From an uncultured cyanobacterium (GTDB lineage: Bacteria; Cyanobacteriota; Cyanobacteriia; Cyanobacteriales; Geitlerinemataceae), in the NCBI GenBank assembly GCA_937899645.1, contig CALCCD010000103.1, positions 1 to 64,000 on the forward strand: 64,000 nucleotides of DNA, in the 5' to 3' direction. A program made the translations under genes and the position numbers. Shown here in pieces: positions 53,658 to 61,577 of this stretch. Under the pieces are notes generated by a model, which was given only the letters and a program-made list of their open reading frames with translations, was not told the origin of the DNA and searched no databases. The number at the start of each line of letters is the position of its first letter. Within the stretch, counting starts at the first letter, position 1.

Positions 53658-55091
53658 ATGAGCGATACTCCAGCACCTTCCCATAAAGATGTCGAGCAGC
53701 TAGAACGCGAGCTCGAGAACGCTCGCGCGGAGCTAGCAGAGCTCAAGCGAGCGCAGGCTGAGGAGCGGGACAAACGCCAGCAGATCGAAGTCGACTTGCA
53801 AACGTCTCGTCAGATGCTTCAGCTCGTGATGGATACGCTGCCGGAAGCGATCTTTTGGAAAGATCGCCAGTCGGCTTATCTCGGTTGCAATCGCGCGTTT
53901 GCAGACGATGCAGGCCTGGAGTCGCCCAAGGACATCATCGGCAAAAACGATCTGGACGATATGCCCTGGACACGTGAGGAATCGGAATTCTACCGTCAGT
54001 GCGATCGCCGCGTGATGCTGTCGCGTCAGCCCGAGTTCGGCATTATCGAACCGCAGCTCAACAGCGACGGCGAGCAAACTTGGGTGGAAACGAATAAAGC
54101 GCCGCTATACGATGTCGATGGTCAAGTTATCGGCATGCTCGGAACCTACCAAGACATCACCAAGCGCAAGCAGTCTGAAGTCGCACTCCAGGAACTCAAC
54201 CAAAAGCTAGAGCAGCGAACCCACGAGCTGATGAAGGCTCTCGAGGAGTTGAAATATTCCCAGCTACAGCTCGTCCAGCGCGAGAAGATGTCCGCACTGG
54301 GAAATCTGATCGCGGGCGTGGCGCACGAAATCAATAATCCTGTCGGTTTTCTGCTCGGTAACCTCGTACCGCTCGAAGAGCATGTCCTCGTACTGTCAGA
54401 GCTCATCGAGAGCTACGAGCGGGAAGTGCCGGAGCCGAGCTCGGAGCTGGCCGAGCAGATCGAGGAAGCCGAGCTGGACTACCTGCGCGAGGATTTGTCG
54501 CAGATTCTACGCTCGATGCGCGAAGGCATCCGGCGCATCACGGACATAACCCAGAGCCTGCGGACGTTCTCGCGCTCCGATACGAAACAGCGCGTACCGT
54601 TCCAGCTCCACGACGGGCTAAACAGTACGCTGCTGATTCTGAAGCACCGCCTGAAGGGCGGGCCGCAGCGACCGGCGATCGAGGTCGCCTGCGACTATGG
54701 CGAGCTATCGGAGATAACCTGTTTCCCCGGTCAGCTCAATCAGGTGTTTATGAATCTGCTGGCGAATTCGATCGACGCGCTGGACGAGGCGAGTCAGGGC
54801 AAGAGCTACGACGAGCTGCAAGAGTCTCCCAACCAAATTACGATCGCGACGGAGGCCAGCGAGGACGGGAAGTGGGCGATCGTCAAGATTCGCGATAACG
54901 GGCCGGGGATTGATAGTGAGGTCTGCGCCAAGGTGTTTCAGGATCGCTTTACGACGAAGCCGGTCGGGAAGGGTACGGGCCTGGGGCTGGCGATCTCGCA
55001 GCAGATCGTGGAGGAGAAGCACGGTGGGTCGATCGAGGTGGCGTCGGAGCCAGGGAAAGGTGCGGAGTTTATCGTGAAGATTCCGGTTTAG
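53658..55091 (+). CDS. PAS-domain sensor histidine kinase
   Basis: 477 residues. A coiled coil (residues 9-55), a PAS domain (about 55-170; MLQLVMDTLPEAIFWKDRQ...PLYDVDGQVIGMLGTYQDIT), a second coiled coil, then a dimerisation domain with phospho-acceptor His223 (IAGVAHEINNP). The catalytic domain has N (NQVFMNLLANSIDAL), G1 (IRDNGPGI), F (VFQDRFTTKPVGKGTG) and G2 (GLGLAI) boxes intact. There are no membrane segments, so it is probably cytoplasmic. The 'HEINNP' type is common for cyanobacterial kinases. No adjacent response regulator. Confidence 0.9.
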   Translation: MSDTPAPSHKDVEQLERELENARAELAELKRAQAEERDKRQQIEVDLQTSRQMLQLVMDTLPEAIFWKDRQSAYLGCNRAFADDAGLESPKDIIGKNDLDDMPWTREESEFYRQCDRRVMLSRQPEFGIIEPQLNSDGEQTWVETNKAPLYDVDGQVIGMLGTYQDITKRKQSEVALQELNQKLEQRTHELMKALEELKYSQLQLVQREKMSALGNLIAGVAHEINNPVGFLLGNLVPLEEHVLVLSELIESYEREVPEPSSELAEQIEEAELDYLREDLSQILRSMREGIRRITDITQSLRTFSRSDTKQRVPFQLHDGLNSTLLILKHRLKGGPQRPAIEVACDYGELSEITCFPGQLNQVFMNLLANSIDALDEASQGKSYDELQESPNQITIATEASEDGKWAIVKIRDNGPGIDSEVCAKVFQDRFTTKPVGKGTGLGLAISQQIVEEKHGGSIEVASEPGKGAEFIVKIPV

Positions 55092-55176
55092 CGTGTTCGA
55101 TAAAAACGATCGGCGTCGAACACACTCGACAGAATCCAATCGATAGATCTCTTGCATGAATCGGCAAGGTCGGGAT

Positions 55177-55275
55177 TCGAGCACTGAGCGGAGTCGTTGG
55201 CGCAGCCTTCGCGAAGCGAATAGTGCGGCCGCTTTTCGCTATTTCACCCAGGCTTCGACTCCGCTCAGCCTTCGA
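55177..55275. repeat. Palindromic repeat with 20-bp arms
   Basis: Arms at 55177-55196 and 55256-55275 (17 of 20 bases complementary), core CACTGAGCGGAGTCG, spacer 59 bp. The spacer contains the CGTTGGCG-AGCCTTC and GCGAATAGTGCGG blocks found at 9700. It lies between convergent genes and is related to the repeats at 13823 and 27107 through the TTCGA-C--GCTCAG core. Confidence 0.8.
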
Positions 55276-55317
55276 GATATCCCCTTTTGCTTACCCAGAA
55301 ATCTTCGTGCAAGAGTT

Positions 55318-56238
55318 CTAATCTTCGATGAAGTAGTCCGAGTCGAGACGCTTGATAACGTAGGACGAATACGTCGAAACGCCGAGATTATATTCGATCG
55401 CCAGCTTTGCCAGCTTCTCGCCGTCGATAAGGACGATTTTCTTATCGATAAACGAACTGTACTCTTCCGCCTCGGATGTAAATCGCGAGGTGGTGATGAA
55501 GACGCCTTTCCTAGCCTTGACGCCGTCGAGCGCACCGGCAAATTTTTGAATTTCGGGGCGACCGACTGAACCCTCCCAACGTTTTGCCTGGACGTAAATC
55601 GTATCGAGCCCAAGGCGATCTTCTTTGATTGCACCGTCGATTCCACCGTCGCCGCTGCGCCCGAGGACTTGGCCGACATCTCTGAGCGAGCCACCGTAGC
55701 CCATTGCGACGAGCAGATCTACGACAAGTTTTTCAAAAAAGCTGGGCGAACACGATCGAACTTTCTCTAGTAATTCTTCAGCGAGAGTTTGTTCGATCTC
55801 ACTAAATGCGGCTTCGAGTTCTTCAAGCGGTGTTCCCTGTCCTTCTCGAACAACGGCTCTGGGTGTGTTCTCGTCGGTCTTTTGCCAGCGCTCGGATTTC
55901 GTATCGAAGTCGCGAAACTCCTCAAATTGCGAGAGCAATTCCCGATCGACCCGCTCCGGCTTTTCGCGAAGCACTTCAAGGCCACGCTCTGTAATGTGAA
56001 AGATGCCCCGCTGAATATTGGCCAGCAGCCCAGCTTTGCGGAGATAGGTACACGCCCAACCGACGCGACCGTAAAATTTTGTACTCTTGCCGCTGGGAAT
56101 CAGCTCCTCGAGGTCTGCTTGTGGCAGGTGCATATGCTCTGCTATTGCGTTTGCAGCCTCGCGAAGCGTGTGAGGCTGCCGATCTGCGGCTAACTCCAGC
56201 AGAGGCAGCATGAACGCTTGAAATTCTGGGACTGCCAT
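55318..56238 (-). CDS. Mrr-type restriction endonuclease
   Basis: 306 residues. An N-terminal winged-helix domain (Mrr_N; residues 1-95, LRKAGLLANIQRGIFHITERG) is followed by the Mrr catalytic domain. That domain has FEKLVVDLLVAMGYGGS, the acidic GDGGIDGAIKEDRLGLD and the QAKRW catalytic segment (VQAKRWEGSVGRPEIQKFAG), plus GVFITTSRFTSEAEEYS. Mrr proteins are type IV restriction enzymes that cut DNA carrying methylated bases; no methyltransferase is adjacent. Isolated from other defence genes here. Confidence 0.92.
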   Translation of the reverse strand: MAVPEFQAFMLPLLELAADRQPHTLREAANAIAEHMHLPQADLEELIPSGKSTKFYGRVGWACTYLRKAGLLANIQRGIFHITERGLEVLREKPERVDRELLSQFEEFRDFDTKSERWQKTDENTPRAVVREGQGTPLEELEAAFSEIEQTLAEELLEKVRSCSPSFFEKLVVDLLVAMGYGGSLRDVGQVLGRSGDGGIDGAIKEDRLGLDTIYVQAKRWEGSVGRPEIQKFAGALDGVKARKGVFITTSRFTSEAEEYSSFIDKKIVLIDGEKLAKLAIEYNLGVSTYSSYVIKRLDSDYFIED

Positions 56239-56301
56239 CTCACAAGCTCCGACTAACAGTCGTTTTCGCCATCGAACGAGTGACGACTCGACTCCTTGAG
56301 A

Positions 56302-57228
56302 TTAAACCCAATAATTCGCGATCGCACCAACCAAAATCGCGAACCCCAACCAAACATTATTCGCAAACAGCTTGCCGTAGCCCGCCCGCTCCAGCTCCCG
56401 CTGCGACAACACCCAACACTGCCAGCCCCAGCCGATCGCCGCGATCGCCACACCAACCCAATACAACACCCCCAGCCCCAAACTCAGCCCCAACCCGACA
56501 AAACACAACACCGTCCCCGCAAAAAACACTGCGATCGCCTGCGTTACGTACTGCCCGAAAAACAGCGCGCTCGAATTCACCCCGATCTTGCGATCGTCCT
56601 CGCGATCGGCGATCGCGTAAATCGTATCGAACCCCAGCGTCCACAACACCGTCGCGCCCCACAGCCAGGCCGTCTCGGTGACCAGCGCGCCGCCCGCATC
56701 CGCTGCGCTCCAGCTAATCAGTACCGCAAACCCCCAGGCGATCGACAGCACCAGCTGCGGCACGGGGAAAAACCGCTTCGCCAGCGGATAGCAAACGATC
56801 ACCGGCACGGCGGCACAGCACAGCCAAAAGCTCAGCGGCGACAGCCGATACATATAGGTTGCCAGCACCGCCGACAGCGTCAGCGTCCCCAGGAACACCG
56901 CGATCCCCATCGACACCGACAGCCGCCGTGAGGCCAGCGGGCGCTGCTTCGTGCGCTCCACATGGGGGTCGATATCGCGATCCCACAGGTCGTTAATCAC
57001 GCAGCCCGCCGCGCTGGTCGCGAACGCGCCAAAGATAATCGTAAAAACGAGCCCTGCTGGCGGCGAACCCTCCGCAGCTAGAAACGCTGCCCAGAGCGCC
57101 GGGACGATCAAAATCAAGCGACCGGCGGGCTTATCCCAGCGGAGCAGCCGGGCGATCGCTTTCCAAGTCGGTTCGGGTTCTTGAAATTCGGGCGAGGGGA
57201 ACTGAGACGGGTCGGGCTGGGGCTTCAT
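56302..57228 (-). CDS. plqA: 4-hydroxybenzoate solanesyltransferase (UbiA family)
   Basis: 308 residues with about eight membrane helices. Prenyl-diphosphate Mg sites are NDLWDRDID (first Asp-rich motif) and DREDD (second). RWDKPAGRLILIVPALWAA and GVNSSALFFGQ match the cyanobacterial slr0926-type enzyme of plastoquinone synthesis, which attaches a solanesyl chain to 4-hydroxybenzoate. The N-terminal 25 residues are Pro/Glu/Gln-rich and probably disordered. Confidence 0.9.
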   Translation of the reverse strand: MKPQPDPSQFPSPEFQEPEPTWKAIARLLRWDKPAGRLILIVPALWAAFLAAEGSPPAGLVFTIIFGAFATSAAGCVINDLWDRDIDPHVERTKQRPLASRRLSVSMGIAVFLGTLTLSAVLATYMYRLSPLSFWLCCAAVPVIVCYPLAKRFFPVPQLVLSIAWGFAVLISWSAADAGGALVTETAWLWGATVLWTLGFDTIYAIADREDDRKIGVNSSALFFGQYVTQAIAVFFAGTVLCFVGLGLSLGLGVLYWVGVAIAAIGWGWQCWVLSQRELERAGYGKLFANNVWLGFAILVGAIANYWV

Positions 57229-57356
57229 GGCAGGGGCAGCAAACGGAACGGGTTGAAATACAGAGCGAACGCCGTCAAGCGCTCGGTCTTTTATTGTTAC
57301 CGAATTGTTCGCGCCGGGTCTGCCGCTGGCCTGGATTTACTCGACCGCGCTCGATC

Positions 57357-58283
57357 TTAGAAATCCTCCGGCAGCGTCGCACCCTCGAGGATGGCGTCAT
57401 CAAACGTCGCAAAGCTGATATCTGCATCAAACAGATTGGCGTCCGTCAGGTCGGTACCGTCGAGATTGGCGCGCACCAGATTGGCCTCCAGTAGGTTCGA
57501 GTCGCGCAGGCTCGCTCCCGTCAGGTCGGCGCGATCGAGCTGGGTGCGCGCCAGATTGGTCATATCCAGCTTTGCGCCCCGCAGCGTCGCTTCCATCAGC
57601 TGGGCACTGGCGACGATCGCGCTTTTTAGGTTTGCCCCATCCAGATTCGCGCCGCGCAAATCCACCGAGGTCATCATGCAGCCGCTCAGATTTGCGCCTT
57701 CGAGCTGCGCGCCTTTGAGCTTCGCTTCGCGCAGGTTCGCCTGCTTGAGATTCGCGCCACGCAGGTCGGCGTTGGTCAGGTCGGCATTGCAAATGTTCAC
57801 GTCGCGCAGATCCGCACCGCGCAAGTCCGAACCGCGCAGGACGATCGGCTCGTAAACCCGCCGCTCGAAGCGCATATTCGCGCCCCTTAGGTGCGCCCCA
57901 CGCAGGTCGGCTCCGCTGAGGTTAGCGTTGCGCAGATCTGCCCCGCTGAGGTTGGCGTCGAGCAGGGTCGCGAGGCTGAGGTCGGTGTAGCGCAGGTCGG
58001 CTTTCTGCAAGAGCGCGCCGTGGAGGTCGGCATCCTTGAGGTTAGCTTGGCGTAGGTCGGCTTTTTTGAGTGTCGCGCCGCAGAGGCGGGTCTTCGAGAG
58101 GTTGGTGTTGTCGAGCTTGCTGCGCCCGAGGTGGGCGAACACCAGAGTCGAGCCGCGCAGGTTCGCACCGCTCAGTTCGATGCCGAGCAGTTCGGCGCGA
58201 TCGAGCTTGGCATTGGCCAGAGAGAGCTTGGGAAACTTGGTTTTTCCGGCCTCGTAACTCTCGATTAGTTTGGCAGCGTCCAT
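57357..58283 (-). CDS. Pentapeptide-repeat protein
   Basis: 308 residues, almost entirely A(D/N)LxX-type pentapeptide repeats (ADLRGANLKQANLREAKLKG and similar), predicted to fold as a right-handed square beta-helix. A short N-terminal helical segment is at residues 2-22. No signal peptide. Cyanobacteria have many such proteins; roles range from DNA gyrase mimicry to thylakoid or CO2-concentrating functions, and none is indicated here. Confidence 0.92.
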   Translation of the reverse strand: MDAAKLIESYEAGKTKFPKLSLANAKLDRAELLGIELSGANLRGSTLVFAHLGRSKLDNTNLSKTRLCGATLKKADLRQANLKDADLHGALLQKADLRYTDLSLATLLDANLSGADLRNANLSGADLRGAHLRGANMRFERRVYEPIVLRGSDLRGADLRDVNICNADLTNADLRGANLKQANLREAKLKGAQLEGANLSGCMMTSVDLRGANLDGANLKSAIVASAQLMEATLRGAKLDMTNLARTQLDRADLTGASLRDSNLLEANLVRANLDGTDLTDANLFDADISFATFDDAILEGATLPEDF

Positions 58284-58423
58284 AGATTAAAGTTGGGAAA
58301 AAGTGCGGGGGCGAGCTCGGGGGCTGTCATCAATCAAATTTTCAGCCCTTTCCCAGTTTTACCTTGGGTCGGGCGCGTAACGGCCTATCCCGTGGGGAGG
58401 CCGAAGCTAACTGAGGACACGCC

Positions 58424-59569
58424 CTATGCCTTTACCGCGTCGATCGCCTTGACGAACTCCTCAAACAGATAGTCCGCATCGTGGGGGCCGGGGCTGGCTT
58501 CCGGGTGGTACTGCACCGAGAATACCGGCAGTGACGTATGGCGCAGACCGGCCACCGTACGATCGTTCAGATTTAGGTGCGTCACCTCGATTTTCGGATC
58601 GAGCGAGTCGGCGTCGATCGCGAAGCCGTGGTTTTGGCTCGTGATCTCCACCTGCTTCTGCTCCAGGCCGCAAGGCTGGTTCAGACCCCGGTGGCCGAAC
58701 TTGAGCTTAAAGGTCTCTGCCCCGATCGCCTGACCGAGAATCTGGTGACCCATGCAGATGCCGAACATCGGCTTACCCGAGTCGAGCAGCGCCCGCACCG
58801 TATCGACGCCCTCGGTCACCGCCGCCGGGTCGCCAGGGCCGTTGGAGAGAAAGATGCCATCCGGCTCGTGCTTGAGGATTTCTTCGGCGGGCGTCCCCAG
58901 CGGCACGACAATGACGCGACAGCCGTAGCTGGCCAGACGGCGCAGGATGTTGCGCTTGACGCCAAAATCAAGCGCAACGATCGTGTACTTCACCGCCGTC
59001 GCCGACTTCGCGCCATCGCTAAATTCCCAGGCTTCCGGCGTCGCTTCCGTCCACTCGTAGGTCTCCGGTGTCGAGACCGCCGCCGCCAGGTTTTGCCCCG
59101 CCATGCTCGGTGCATTTTGCACCTGGTTGAGCAGCTCTTCGGGATTGAGGATTTCCGTCGAGATCGCGCCGTTCATCGCACCGAGCGATCGCAGCTTGCG
59201 CGTTAGAGCGCGGGTGTCGATGCCGTAGATACCAGGAATACCGTGCTCGACCAGATAGTCCGGCAGGCTTTTCGTCGATCGCCAGTTGCTCGGGCGGCGG
59301 CTGATATTGCGGGCGATCGCGCCGATCGCAAACGGGCGCGCGGCCTCTTCGTCTTCTTCGTTGACGCCCACATTCCCCAACTCGGGATAAGTGAAAGTCA
59401 CGAGCTGACCGCAATAACTCGGGTCGGTCATCACTTCTTGATAACCGGTCATGCCGGTATTGAACACCACTTCACCGATCTTGGTTCCCGACGCACCGAA
59501 CGACCATCCTTCGTAGGTAGTTCCGTCGGCCAGAACGAGGATGGCGCGGCGATCTCCGGAAATGGGCAT
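58424..59569 (-). CDS. carA: Carbamoyl-phosphate synthase small subunit
   Basis: 381 residues. The N-terminal domain shows [16 protein letters not shown] and [20 protein letters not shown]; the class I glutamine amidotransferase domain has [12 protein letters not shown] with the nucleophilic Cys and [10 protein letters not shown] with its His-x-Glu. It hydrolyses glutamine and channels ammonia to CarB (not in the window) for arginine and pyrimidine synthesis. Confidence 0.96.
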   Translation of the reverse strand: MPISGDRRAILVLADGTTYEGWSFGASGTKIGEVVFNTGMTGYQEVMTDPSYCGQLVTFTYPELGNVGVNEEDEEAARPFAIGAIARNISRRPSNWRSTKSLPDYLVEHGIPGIYGIDTRALTRKLRSLGAMNGAISTEILNPEELLNQVQNAPSMAGQNLAAAVSTPETYEWTEATPEAWEFSDGAKSATAVKYTIVALDFGVKRNILRRLASYGCRVIVVPLGTPAEEILKHEPDGIFLSNGPGDPAAVTEGVDTVRALLDSGKPMFGICMGHQILGQAIGAETFKLKFGHRGLNQPCGLEQKQVEITSQNHGFAIDADSLDPKIEVTHLNLNDRTVAGLRHTSLPVFSVQYHPEASPGPHDADYLFEEFVKAIDAVKA

Positions 59570-60120
59570 AGCGATCTCTCATGGGGCTTAAATCGACGGC
59601 ATTATCCCACGATCGCAGCGGAAAATCGTGGCCATAGCGACAGGACGAGCCCAGGTCATGCTTTATAGATACTGGCATCGATCCTGGCGTCGCTAGTTGG
59701 CGTCGCTCTCGACCGCCCGTCCGCCTGCCGGAATGTGACGGCCACCTTTCAGAGCGGGCATTTCCGACACGAGCGGCCCGACCCATCGCCTCTGCCGACA
59801 AACCAACAACACGAGAAATACGGCAATGCCGCAAATATAGAGAGACCTCAAAAGTACGTAAAGCCTCACAAAATGCAGTCATCCAATAAAACTTAAGATA
59901 GGCTTAGTAAGCACTTTAAATAGAGAAGAGAGCCAAGGTCTTCGACCTTGTCTTGAAGTATCAATAAATTTACTGACTTAAGTTAGTGAGTGAATTTGTT
60001 GGCGGTCTAAAAAAGCCGTGTTTACACGCAATCGCCGACGCCCGTCGGTCATCGTGCAGATGAGGAAAGCGTTCGTCGAAAACGGGTAAGCCTTCAAAAG
60101 TCAAGACGCATTTTATCGAT
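59570..60120. other. 551-bp AT-richer gap, carA / ethylene-receptor-like kinase
   Basis: No supported gene. From about 59810 to 60000 the DNA is clearly AT-richer than the rest. A perfect 7-bp hairpin CAAGGTC / GACCTTG with loop TTC lies at 59934-59950 without a T-run. This shared upstream region must hold both promoters. No RNA family was recognised. Confidence 0.45.
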
Positions 60121-61558
60121 ATGCTGCTAGAAAAAATTCGCGACGTTTGGGACACGATCGTACTCGCAAACAATTCCTACGTTCCCCACGGCCACTGTTA
60201 CTTGTGGCAAACATCGCTCGTTCAGCTCCACGTCGTTAGCGATGCGTCGATCGCGCTGGCTTACTTTTCAATCCCGATCGCGCTGGTCTATTTTGCCTAT
60301 CGCGGACGCAAGTTCGTGCCGACAGAAATTTTATTAATGTTCGGCTCGTTTATCATCCTCTGCGGCATCGGGCATATGCTCGATATCTGGACGCTCTGGC
60401 ATCCGGCTTACTGGCTCTCGGGTGTTGAAAAAGCCGCGACGGCCCTGGTGTCTTGCTACACCGCCGGTTCAATGCTGACGCTATTGCCACAGTTTTTGGC
60501 GCTGAAAAGCCCCGAAGAATTGGAGAAACTCAACCGTCTGCTCGAAGCCGAGGTCGCTCAGCGTCGCGCCGCCGAGGCGGAGCTACAGTCGCTCAACGCC
60601 AATCTGGAAGAGCTAGTGCGCGATCGCACCCAGGAACTCGAGCGTCAAAACCTCGTGCTGCAAAAAGCCCAGGCGCAGCTCGTCCAGTCGGAGAAGCTGG
60701 CTTCGCTGGGCAAGATGGTCGGCGGCGTCGCCCACGAAATCAACAATCCCCTCAGCTTTATCTACGGTAACCTCGAGCACGTTAAGGAGTACAAACGATC
60801 GCTCTGGGAGGCGATTCGAGACCTACCGGTCCGCTCATCCGGACGCGGGGCCGGAAGCGCGCGCTCGGCTCGACGATCTCGATTTGGAGTTTATCAATGC
60901 GGACTTCCCGAAGCTTCTCGACTCGATGCGAAACGGAGCCGATCGCATCCGCCAAATCGTCCTCTCGCTGCGGAACTTCGCCCGACTCGACGAGGCCGAA
61001 CTCAAGCCCGTGAAGCTTCGCGAAGGGCTAGACAGCTCGCTGGAGCTTCTGTCGCAGCGGCTGTATCAGCCCGCGAGCACGCCTTCAATCGCCGTACACA
61101 AGCTGTACGCGTCCGATCTGCCGGAGGTCGAGTGCTATCCGGGCTTGCTCAACCAGGCCATCTTTAACCTGCTGACCAACGCGATCGACGCGATCGAGGC
61201 GCGCCTTGAAGCTGATGCGAACTTCTCGCCCGTTCTAGAGCTTCGTACTGCCCTCGTTCCCGCCGCTAACGGCGTCCCCCAGGCCGAGATCCGCATCACC
61301 GACAACGGCGTCCCGTTCCCGGAAGAAGTCGAGCGCCGTATCTTCGAGCCGTTCGTAACCACCAAGCCGATCGGCCAGGGCGTCGGCCTCGGTCTCGCAG
61401 AGTCTTACAGCATCGCCACCGACCGCCACGGCGGCATCTTACAGCTCGAACGCCACGACGCCAGCAAGTCTTTCGTGCTGCGGATTCCGACGGTGCAGCC
61501 GCGCCGCCAGCAGCCGCAAGATGAGTCGCCCGATCGCGCGGTGCTGATGCCGACGTAG
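60121..61558 (+). pseudogene. Ethylene-receptor-like histidine kinase, frameshifted
   Basis: The first frame (from ATG 60121, open to 61167) encodes an ethylene-binding-type membrane domain: three helices with Asp41, then LCGIGHML containing Cys81 and His85. In plant ETR1 the equivalent residues are Asp25, Cys65 and His69, the last two binding copper; the Asp-to-Cys spacing of 40 is the same here. A coiled coil and the H-box (GGVAHEINNP, His205) follow. After residue about 235 this frame becomes nonsense (Arg/Ala/Ser-rich), while the next frame (to TGA... at 61558) continues with DSMRNGADRIRQIVLSLRNF, NLLTNAIDAIE, TDNGVPFPEE and GVGLGLAES. The switch is at about 60818-60826, consistent with loss of two bases. 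Confidence 0.85.
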
Positions 61559-61577
61559 CTTTGCTCGAAATCGAGTT

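Noticed and set aside
60121-61167. 348-residue reading of the ethylene-receptor kinase as a finished protein
   Set aside because: Past residue 235 the frame is Arg/Ala-rich nonsense while the proper kinase motifs continue in the next frame; treated as a frameshifted gene.
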